From: an uncultured Prosthecobacter sp.
GTDB lineage: Bacteria; Verrucomicrobiota; Verrucomicrobiia; Verrucomicrobiales; Verrucomicrobiaceae
Direction: 5' to 3'
DNA length: 5,065 nucleotides
Assembly (NCBI GenBank): GCA_937941745.1
Contig: CALDGV010000382.1
Span: 1-5,065, forward strand
In this document: positions 1 through 5,065 of the stretch, piece after piece
How the letters are laid out: the number at the start of each line of letters is the position of its first letter
Position numbering within the stretch: position 1 is the first letter of the stretch
Position numbers and translations under genes: made by a program
The notes under the pieces: generated by a model
What the model was told of the DNA's origin: nothing
Database searches by the model: none
The model's input: only the letters and a program-made list of their open reading frames with translations

Positions 1-1954
1 TTTCGGGGATCTCATCGTCCCGAACCTGGAACGAAATGGCCTGCTGGGTGGAGCCAGGCGGGAAATCCAGGACGCCGTTGGCGAGGCTGAAGTCCACCCC
101 GCTGCCCTGCGCCGTCGCTGAGATGACTCCGTATTCAACGCGAGAAGCCCCTGCGGTGCTGCCGCCGCGGTTCACGAGGATGGTGCCTGTGCCTGAAGCC
201 TCCTCTACGGTAGTGCTCGCCGATGCAAAACCCAGGGTACTGGTGAACGAACTGTCATTGTCTGTCATCAGGAGGGTGGCTGAGCCGACCTGGATGCCGT
301 AGGCGCTGTCAGGCAGCAGGTTCATCTCCAGGGTTTCCAGGCCTTCGCTGGCACTGTCATTCACCGGGCTGACCGTGATTTGCACCCAGGAGCTGCCTGC
401 CGGAATGGTCGCGCTGCCGGAAAGGGCGCTGTAATCATCTCCAGCCGAGGCGGTGCCGGCGAGGCTGTAATTCACCGTCAGCCCACTGGTGGTGGCCCCC
501 GTGCGGCTCAGGTAAAAGCCGCCGCTGGAGCTTTCGCTCATGGAGGCGCTGAGCACGGAGAGATTGACCATGGGCCTGTCATCATCCCGGATCACGGCGG
601 TAACGCTGTCCTGCAGATCCACCGTGTAGGCAGCCGAGGGGCTGAGCGTGACGATCACGGTTTCGGCATCCTCCAGAAGGGCATCGTTGACCGGCGTCAG
701 CGTGATATTGGCAGTGGTGTTGCGCCCGATGGAGAGGCTGCCGCTGAGGCTGGTGTAGTCCGCTCCTGCGGTGGCCGTGCCGCTGACGGTGTAGTTCACG
801 GTGATGTTGCCGCTGCCAGTGCCGCTGGTGGTGATCCGAAAGGTGCCAGTGTCCGCCGTGCCGCCTTCTGCGATGCCGCCATCCGTGAGGTTGATGGCCA
901 CAAGCGGAGGGTCGTTGTCATCCAGAAGGTTCACCGTGGCCCGGTTGCTGGTGCCGAGCAGGTAGGCCTGGGAACTGCGCAACTGCACGACCACATCCTG
1001 CGAGGGCTCGCCGAGCTGGTCGTTGAAAGGCAGGATGTCCACGGCCACGCTGGTGGCTCCTGGGGCAAACCGTACGATGCCATCCAGCGCCTGGTAGTCC
1101 ACGCCATGCGCCGCCGTGCCGCTGACGCTGTAATGAACCAGCAGCGGCAGCGTGCTGTCACCCATGCGGGTGAAGGTGAAGGTTCCCGGGTCCCCGTTTT
1201 CATTCGCCGTGCCATCTGTGGCGGTCACAGACACCGTGTTGATGTCGTCATCCAGAATCTTGATGGCGGCCAGGGATGGACTGCCGGTCACATAACCTAT
1301 GCCGCTGTTGAGGGAGAGTGAGAGCGTCTCCACACCTTCCGCTGCCGTGTCATCCAGAGGAATGATTTCCAGCTCGGCGCTGCTGCTGCCGCTGGGGATG
1401 GTCACGGAGGAGGCGATGTAGCCGTAGTCGCTGCCATTCGTGGCCGCGCCTGATCCTGTGCCGAGTGCGAAGTACACCGTCACGGCAGAGGAAGTGGAGC
1501 CCTGCCGGGTGAAGGTGAAGCGTGCGGTGTCCGCAGCGTTGTTTTCCGTGCTGACCAGATCTGTGGCGACCACGGAGACACGCGGATTCGTGCTGTCCTG
1601 GTCCACGATCGTCACGGCAGCCAGCTGGGAGCCTGCGGGCACATAGCCCGGCCCGTTGACCAGGGCGGCGGAGACCATTTCGGGCCCTTCGCTGTTGGAG
1701 TCGCTGCTGGCTGTGAGCGTGATGTCCAGCGTGCTGCTGCCGGCGGGTATGGTGAAGAGCTCCAGGGGCGAGGCTGTACTGGTGTCTGCCGGCGGGCTCA
1801 AGGTGTAGTCGCTCGCTGTCATCGAGCCCTGGAAATCCAGGGTCACCGTCAAGCTCCCGCTGGTGCTGCCGGTGCGGGTGAGCCTCAGCAGGGCGGTGTC
1901 TGAGGCATTGTCCTCCGTGGTCTCGCCATCCACGGCTTCCAAAGTTACCCGTGG
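1..1954 (-). repeat. Tandem array of at least six Calx-beta domains (protein-level repeats)
   Basis: Repeats start at residues 800, 923, about 1038, about 1148, about 1260 and about 1367 (DNA 1586-1954, 1241-1585, 911-1240, 575-910, 254-574 and 2-253; the last is cut by the edge). The unit length is 107-123 residues. Each unit has an opening strand with a Glu or acidic position (TTEDNAS, STENNAA, ANENGDP, IAEGGTA, MSESSSG, VEEASGT), a central [DG]-x-D-[YF] (ASDY, GSDY, GVDY, GADY, GDDY, GVDF) and, in the complete units, an acidic closing turn (DQD, DDD, DDND, DDD, DND). This is the Calx-beta pattern, and the acidic turns are where calcium would bind. At DNA level the copies are diverged; the best match I saw is 15 bases (774-788 against 1113-1127), so the duplication is old. 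Confidence 0.9.
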
Positions 1955-4351
1955 AAGGCTTTCCGCCGCCGTCCAGTCGGCACCGGTGATGTTGCCGCTG
2001 AGGCTGACCGGATGCGTGAAGTTGGGGGTGAAGCTGTAACCGGCCTCCAGGAGGGTGAGCGTGATGGTTCCTGCTGCGAGATTTGTGATGCGGTAAAGGC
2101 CGCTGCTGTCCGTCACACCACCGCGCCAGCTACTGCCTGTGGCACCATTGGAAACCCGGATGCCGGGCAGGGGCTGGGCGCTTTCGTCCTTCACGGTCCC
2201 CTCGATGTAATAGGTGCCGGGCGTGCCCACCGTGATCAGCAGGCTCTGGGTCACGCTGCCGCCCTTCATGTCGCTGACCGTGCACTGCACGTTGTAGTAG
2301 CCGGCTGCCGACCAGCTCTTGTTCTGGCTGGCGGCGTTGTTCGTGCTGAAGGAGTGGCCGTTGTAGCTCGCCAGCTTGTCGCCAAAGCTCCAGAAGTAGG
2401 CCAGGGGATCGCCATCGGCATCCGTGGCCGTCACCGAAAGGCTCACCGAGCCATTCACGGCAGGGGTGAGGTTGTCAGCGCTCAAGCTGCTGATCACCGG
2501 CGGCTGATTCCCGGCATGGGTGCCCAGGTTCACCACCACATCCAGGGACTCCGGCGTGGTGCCGGCCTTGCCCACCGGCGTGATGTGCACGCCGGATCCG
2601 GTGTCGGAAAAGGTGCGCCCGATCACCAGCGGCGAATCATTGCGGTCATCGGGAGAGCCGGGGGTCATGTCCAGCAGCTGCGTGCCACGGTTGCTGCCGC
2701 GCACGGTGCTGCTGTCGGCTCCGCTGCCGTGTCCCCAGGGGCTCCAGTTGATCGTCGCGCCGTTGTGATACCAGGGATTGCCGCTGTGGCGCTGGCGGAA
2801 CTCCACCCAGTAGTCGCGGTCGGCATCCTTGGCCACGCGCAGGGCATAAAAGCGCCCGGCGTCCTGGTTCACCTGATCGGTCTGAAACAACCGGTAGGTG
2901 CCGCTGCTCAGCGCCGTGTGATAGACCTCCGACCCGAGCCAGGAGAGCTGCTCCTTCATGCTGGCGTTGAAGTGCCCGCCGCTGCTGCTCGCGCCCATCA
3001 CATCCAGCGTGTGGCCGTATTCCACGTTGCTGCCTGGGCCGGTGATGCTGGCGCCGCTGGTGCTCCAGAAGTTGCTGTGCCAGACACCCACGTTGTGCCC
3101 AAACTCATGCTGAAAGGTGCCCACCGCAGTGGTCTTCAGCCAGGTGTTCCCGCCGCCGACGCTGCCCAGTCCGCCAAAGCTGCCCGGGCCGCCGCTGTAG
3201 ATGCAGACAAAGTGCTGGTAGTCATCCGCCGGATAGCCCAGCGCGCGCGCCGCCTCGCGGGAGTCTGCCATGATCGGCGAATTGCTGCCGGTGGTGTTGT
3301 AGTCCTGGATGTACCAGGCCTCGGTTCGCGGCAGCACCAGGATGGGCGTCACCGTGCCCACAAAGCTGCAGCGCCCGTAGGAGTTCTCCTGGAAGTAGTC
3401 GGTCAGGGTCTTGACGTTGGCCCAGGCATCCTTCTCCGTCTGCGGCTCCTGTAGCCGGTCGGGAAAGACCACCCGCATGTAGATGAACTTGCGCACCCCC
3501 GTGCTGGTGTTGCGGGTGATCGGCAGCGTGCCATTCGGGGCTGTGGGACTGCCGGTGGCGCCTTCCCCCGCCCGGATTTCCTCCTCCAGCACCCGGATGT
3601 GGCCGCCATCGCAGAGAAAGATGATTTCCGTCTCCGTCTCCACCGCAGGCGTCTCTTCGTTCACCGGCTGAGGTGCAGGAGGCATGGGCTGGGTCTTTTG
3701 CGACACTGGGCAGACGTAGGACTGCTTCTTCGCCGGATCCGGCAGCTCGCCCACCTCCAGCGAACGCAGGCGGTTTTCGCTCAGGGCCAGCTCCCGGTCC
3801 ACCGCGATGCCCCACATGAGCGTGTCCGGCGTGCTCAGCTCATCTGCCCTCGCACCATAGACATGGGCCCGCATTTCCTGGCCGCCGATGGTGGCAAACC
3901 GCCGGACCCGAGGCTCCGAGGGGTCGCTGTCCGGGGAGACTGCCTGCACTTCGTAGCTGCCCCGGCCCAGGATGCGCCGCTCCAGCCTCTCCACGATCTC
4001 CGCAGGCAGCTTCTGGCGCACCGCCATGGGCACGGCGCTCGCCAGCGCGCGCTCCGGGTCCGTCATGATCAGCTCCTTCATGGCCGCACGATGCGCCTCC
4101 GCCATGGCCAGGCCTTCCTCTAGGTGGCGGGCCTTTTCGTCCGCCAGGTAATCCCGTGCCCAAGTTTCAAAATCCGCCACCGCCTTGGGCATCGGGCCGC
4201 GGTTGAGGCGCGGTGAAGACGCCTGGCTCGTGGCGGCTGGGGCCTGCGCCTGCGCCTTGTTTTCCTGTCCGGCGGGCCACATCAGCCAGCCTGCCAGCAG
4301 GGCGAGCAGCAGGAGGGCGGCGGCGGAACCTTGGCGCAGGGTGACTTTCAT
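1..4351 (-). CDS. Secreted multidomain zinc metallopeptidase (M11/gametolysin-like) with PKD, carboxypeptidase-regulatory-like and Calx-beta repeats; 3' end outside window
   Basis: One frame stays open for 1450 codons from the ATG at 4351-4349 to the left edge, with no stop. The order is signal peptide (1 to about 37), pro-region (about 60-250), catalytic metzincin domain (about 285-612) with HEFGHNVGVWH at 415-425 and a Met-turn at M452, PKD domain (about 616-710), carboxypeptidase-regulatory-like domain (about 714-797), and six Calx-beta repeats from 800 onward, the sixth incomplete. The catalytic domain resembles M11 gametolysin-type proteases known from planctomycete and verrucomicrobial genomes: a Gly-rich strand before the zinc helix, HFNA after the Met-turn, then YWVEFRQR (514-521) and LLDMTPGS around M562. 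The inferred role is an exported protease acting outside the cytoplasm; its substrate is unknown. The chosen start is followed directly by a signal peptide, which supports it, although the Shine-Dalgarno is weak. C-terminal anchoring or secretion signals lie beyond the window. Confidence 0.9.
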   Translation of the reverse strand, partial: MKVTLRQGSAAALLLLALLAGWLMWPAGQENKAQAQAPAATSQASSPRLNRGPMPKAVADFETWARDYLADEKARHLEEGLAMAEAHRAAMKELIMTDPERALASAVPMAVRQKLPAEIVERLERRILGRGSYEVQAVSPDSDPSEPRVRRFATIGGQEMRAHVYGARADELSTPDTLMWGIAVDRELALSENRLRSLEVGELPDPAKKQSYVCPVSQKTQPMPPAPQPVNEETPAVETETEIIFLCDGGHIRVLEEEIRAGEGATGSPTAPNGTLPITRNTSTGVRKFIYMRVVFPDRLQEPQTEKDAWANVKTLTDYFQENSYGRCSFVGTVTPILVLPRTEAWYIQDYNTTGSNSPIMADSREAARALGYPADDYQHFVCIYSGGPGSFGGLGSVGGGNTWLKTTAVGTFQHEFGHNVGVWHSNFWSTSGASITGPGSNVEYGHTLDVMGASSSGGHFNASMKEQLSWLGSEVYHTALSSGTYRLFQTDQVNQDAGRFYALRVAKDADRDYWVEFRQRHSGNPWYHNGATINWSPWGHGSGADSSTVRGSNRGTQLLDMTPGSPDDRNDSPLVIGRTFSDTGSGVHITPVGKAGTTPESLDVVVNLGTHAGNQPPVISSLSADNLTPAVNGSVSLSVTATDADGDPLAYFWSFGDKLASYNGHSFSTNNAASQNKSWSAAGYYNVQCTVSDMKGGSVTQSLLITVGTPGTYYIEGTVKDESAQPLPGIRVSNGATGSSWRGGVTDSSGLYRITNLAAGTITLTLLEAGYSFTPNFTHPVSLSGNITGADWTAAESLPRVTLEAVDGETTEDNASDTALLRLTRTGSTSGSLTVTLDFQGSMTASDYTLSPPADTSTASPLELFTIPAGSSTLDITLTASSDSNSEGPEMVSAALVNGPGYVPAGSQLAAVTIVDQDSTNPRVSVVATDLVSTENNAADTARFTFTRQGSTSSAVTVYFALGTGSGAATNGSDYGYIASSVTIPSGSSSAELEIIPLDDTAAEGVETLSLSLNSGIGYVTGSPSLAAIKILDDDINTVSVTATDGTANENGDPGTFTFTRMGDSTLPLLVHYSVSGTAAHGVDYQALDGIVRFAPGATSVAVDILPFNDQLGEPSQDVVVQLRSSQAYLLGTSNRATVNLLDDNDPPLVAINLTDGGIAEGGTADTGTFRITTSGTGSGNITVNYTVSGTATAGADYTSLSGSLSIGRNTTANITLTPVNDALLEDAETVIVTLSPSAAYTVDLQDSVTAVIRDDDRPMVNLSVLSASMSESSSGGFYLSRTGATTSGLTVNYSLAGTASAGDDYSALSGSATIPAGSSWVQITVSPVNDSASEGLETLEMNLLPDSAYGIQVGSATLLMTDNDSSFTSTLGFASASTTVEEASGTGTILVNRGGSTAGASRVEYGVISATAQGSGVDFSLANGVLDFPPGSTQQAISFQVRDDEIPE
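1961..2212 (-). other. Carboxypeptidase-regulatory-like (Cna-B-type) beta-sandwich domain
   Basis: Residues about 714-797 read YYIEGTVKDESAQPLPGIRV, then TDSSGLYRITNLAAGTITLT and AGYSFTP. The sequence G-x-V-x-D-x-x-x-x-P-L-x-G-x-x-V followed by T-D-x-x-G-x-Y-x-I-x-x-L-x-x-G-x-x-x-L is the standard pattern of the CarboxypepD_reg/Cna-B fold. These domains are structural parts of surface proteins. No catalytic residues are expected in it. Confidence 0.82.
2222..2506 (-). other. PKD domain
   Basis: Residues about 616-710 begin with QPPVISS and contain ATDADGDPLAYFWSFGDK and a later WSAAGYYNVQCTVSD. The DGDPLxYxWxFGD and AGxYxVxCxVSD pattern is the hallmark of PKD and related Ig-like domains in secreted bacterial proteins. 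It probably acts as a spacer or in binding the substrate or cell surface, linking the catalytic head to the downstream stalk. Confidence 0.85.
2993..3019 (-). other. Met-turn of the metzincin domain
   Basis: This stretch encodes YGHTLDVMG (residues 445-453), with M452 lying 27 residues after the third zinc ligand, as expected for the 1,4-turn under the metal. Related enzymes usually read EYGD-x-x-D-x-MG, as far as I recall. Here H447 stands where Asp is common, while D450 and the MG pair are kept. Confidence 0.8.
3077..3109 (-). other. Zinc-binding active-site motif HEXXHXXGXXH
   Basis: This stretch encodes HEFGHNVGVWH (residues 415-425), the full extended metzincin signature. H415, H419 and H425 would bind the catalytic zinc, E416 would activate water, and G422 allows the turn to the third ligand. 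It is followed by SNFW, close to the ANFW that I recall after this motif in related bacterial M11-like enzymes. Confidence 0.95.
3602..4174 (-). other. N-terminal pro-region of the metallopeptidase
   Basis: Residues about 60-250 precede the catalytic domain. A charged helical section (about 60-127) contains DPERALASAVP (98-108) and LPAEIVERLERRI (115-127), then RGSYEV, then a beta-rich section with AHVYG (162-166) and WGIAVDRELALSE (180-192). From memory, the same order of motifs recurs at the N-terminus of other large secreted planctomycete and verrucomicrobial proteins, which suggests a portable pro- or targeting module. It contains two cysteines, C214 in YVCPVS and C247 in FLCDGGH. They could form a disulfide or, less likely, one could shield the active-site zinc. 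The function is inferred only from position and recurrence. Confidence 0.55.
4241..4351 (-). other. Signal peptide of the metallopeptidase
   Basis: Residues 1-37 begin with a short basic n-region (K2, R6), followed by a hydrophobic core rich in Ala and Leu (about 10-25). A polar stretch with Ala-X-Ala sites follows at 33-35 and 35-37, the plausible cleavage sites for signal peptidase I. There is no cysteine near the end of the core, so it is not a lipoprotein signal. There is no twin-arginine motif, so Sec export is the natural reading. Confidence 0.82.
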
Positions 4352-4438
4352 GGGGGTGGCCTACTTTACTCTGCGCAACCCCTTGAAATCCAGCGTGAAA
4401 AGCAGGTAGGAAAAGCCCTCCGCCGCCTTTGCCGCAGG
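4352..4438 (-). other. Intergenic gap of 87 bases upstream of the metallopeptidase
   Basis: This gap separates the stop of the upstream gene from the protease ATG. Read on the minus strand, it ends in AGTAAAGTAGGCCACCCCC before the ATG. The AGTAGG is only a weak Shine-Dalgarno match and the pyrimidine-rich spacer is unusual. I see no strong stem-loop followed by a T-run, so there is no clear terminator. A TAAAGT at 4363-4368 resembles a -10 box in four of six bases, but there is no matching -35 box. Read-through from the upstream gene is possible. Confidence 0.5.
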
Positions 4439-5065
4439 TCAGCGGTAGTCCAGTTGAGCGCTCACCGTCGCGTCCGTGTCGCTCACGCAGCGCAGCCAGT
4501 AGGCGCCGAAGCTGGCGGGGAAGGCGTGCTCCTTGTCCTCACCAGGGGAGACATCGAAGCTCTGATACTTCACCCACAGGCCCGTGCCGGTCAGGTCCGC
4601 CTCCACCGTGATGCGGGCGGGGGCGTCGGTGCTCAGCGTCAGCTTCCTCTGGTCGTAGCCGGTGAAAAGGTAGGGATCGCTCGGCATGCCAGCCTTCACC
4701 TTCGTGTCCTTCCAGGGGCCGCCCAGGCCTCGCGGCTTGCCGAAGCGCCAGAGATCATCCACCGCGCCCACCCAGAGGGCGGTTTTCCCATCCGTGGAGC
4801 GCACGATGTGCTCGCCCTGGGCATCGTTCCTCAGGCCGCTGATGACCATCAGGCCGCGGTAGCTGGCGTAGTCCTTGATGCGGCGGTTGTGCGTGGCCAC
4901 CGGCCTCACCTTGGCAAAGCCGCCCGCGTTCTCCGCCGGCAATTCAAAGAAGGTGCCCCCGGCGTTGAAGAGGTCGCGCTCCGTGCACACCTCGCGGCAC
5001 ACGCGCTCCGCGCCCAGCGGTCCGGCCTGGTCCAGCGCCTTCGTGCCGCGTGGCAGCCTCCAGCG
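4439..5065 (-). CDS. Conserved protein of unknown function, C-terminal 208 residues (5' end outside window)
   Basis: The frame is open from the right edge and ends at a TGA at 4441-4439. A GTG at 5002 could be mistaken for a start, but the 21 codons before it are open and protein-like (RWRLPRGTKALD), so the gene surely continues beyond the window. Visible motifs, numbered from the edge, are ERDLFNAGGTFFELP (29-43), THNRRIKDYASYRGLMVISG (58-77), DGKTALWVGAVDDLWRFGKP (92-111), GGPWKDT (115-121) and KAGMPSDPYLFTGYD (124-138). A beta-rich tail (about 140-208) ends in YWLRCVSDTDATVSAQLDYR. From memory this matches the C-terminal part of large uncharacterised proteins in Planctomycetes, Verrucomicrobia and Bacteroidetes, possibly beta-propeller followed by a beta-sandwich. 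I cannot name a reaction. It lies 87 bases upstream of the protease gene and in the same direction. Confidence 0.85.
   Translation of the reverse strand, partial: RWRLPRGTKALDQAGPLGAERVCREVCTERDLFNAGGTFFELPAENAGGFAKVRPVATHNRRIKDYASYRGLMVISGLRNDAQGEHIVRSTDGKTALWVGAVDDLWRFGKPRGLGGPWKDTKVKAGMPSDPYLFTGYDQRKLTLSTDAPARITVEADLTGTGLWVKYQSFDVSPGEDKEHAFPASFGAYWLRCVSDTDATVSAQLDYR

Larger units (their letters stand above)
2516..3499 (-). other. Metzincin catalytic domain, M11/gametolysin-like
   Basis: Residues about 285-612. The domain opens with the strand RKFIYMRVVF (from 287). It contains YFQENSYGRCSF, typical of the segment where these proteases describe a growing N-domain, then a Gly-rich stretch SFGGLGSVGGGNTW just before the zinc helix. 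The zinc ligands are H415, H419 and H425, with E416 as the general base. M452 is the Met-turn. After it come GGHFNA and a C-terminal beta part with YWVEFRQR, LLDMTPGS, IGRTFSD (F581) and GVHITPVGK, which bacterial M11-like proteins share as I recall them. All residues required for catalysis appear present, so the enzyme should be active. M10 or M12 subfamily membership is less likely but not excluded without a profile search. Confidence 0.82.

Noticed and set aside
774..1127. Possible recent DNA-level tandem duplication within the Calx-beta array.
   Set aside because: The best shared stretch I noticed is 15 bases, 339 bases apart, at equivalent positions of the repeats (774-788 and 1113-1127). 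The flanking bases differ, so it reflects conserved residues and not a recent copy.
380..1321. A 313-codon open frame on the plus strand.
   Set aside because: It is in the same codon-register antisense as above, opposite well-patterned Calx-beta repeats, with low-complexity Gly, Ala and Val composition.
2012..3454. A 480-codon open frame on the plus strand, antisense to the protease gene.
   Set aside because: Its codons lie in exact register with the minus-strand codons. In that register a stop arises only opposite TTA, CTA or TCA codons, which are rare in this GC-rich gene. The translation is rich in Ala, Gly, His, Val and Arg with no domain pattern, while the minus strand encodes clear domains.
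3222..3815. A 197-codon open frame on the minus strand, overlapping the protease frame.
   Set aside because: It is out of frame with the protease, which runs through without a stop and carries the family motifs. The product is rich in Gly, Arg and His, as expected for a shifted GC-rich frame.
3599..4123. A 174-codon open frame on the plus strand.
   Set aside because: It is again in codon-register antisense to the protease pro-region. Its His, Arg and Leu-rich product has no recognisable motif.
4363..4368. Possible -10 box TAAAGT (minus strand) that would give a nearly leaderless protease transcript.
   Set aside because: Only four of six bases match, and no acceptable -35 box is found at 16-18 bases spacing. 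Such a match is expected by chance.
4385..4435. Possible terminator hairpin after the upstream gene.
   Set aside because: The AAAG and CTTT pieces could pair only over about four bases around a G-rich loop. There is no stable stem with a following T-run.

Overview
The window is GC-rich and entirely protein-coding apart from one short gap. Both genes lie on the minus strand, so transcription runs from the right edge to the left. I see no tRNA, rRNA, mobile element, CRISPR array or convincing terminator. The gene style (a huge secreted multidomain protein with Calx-beta repeats, a recurrent N-terminal pro-module, and a weak or absent Shine-Dalgarno) suggests the Planctomycetes-Verrucomicrobia group, most likely Verrucomicrobiota (Prosthecobacter or Verrucomicrobium type). 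This is inferred from family memory, not from a marker gene.

Layout from right to left: (1) 5065-4439 holds the C-terminal 208 codons of a gene whose start is outside the window. It looks like the tail of a conserved protein of unknown function. (2) 4438-4352 is an 87-base gap. (3) 4351 to the left edge is one uninterrupted reading frame of 1450 codons without a stop. It encodes a signal peptide, a pro-region, a zinc metallopeptidase domain of gametolysin (M11)-like metzincin type with HEFGHNVGVWH and a Met-turn, a PKD domain, a carboxypeptidase-regulatory-like domain, and at least six Calx-beta repeats. The last repeat is cut by the edge, so the true length and C-terminal anchor are unknown.

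The second gene most likely encodes an exported or surface protease: a catalytic head on a long, acidic, possibly calcium-binding beta-sandwich stalk. The upstream gene may share its transcript, but nothing in the sequence shows a functional link. The long open frames on the plus strand are codon-register shadows of the protease gene. I found no clearly new system. The most notable points are the protease architecture, the cysteine-free and nearly lysine-free Calx-beta stalk, and a few unusual residues around the active site and pro-region.
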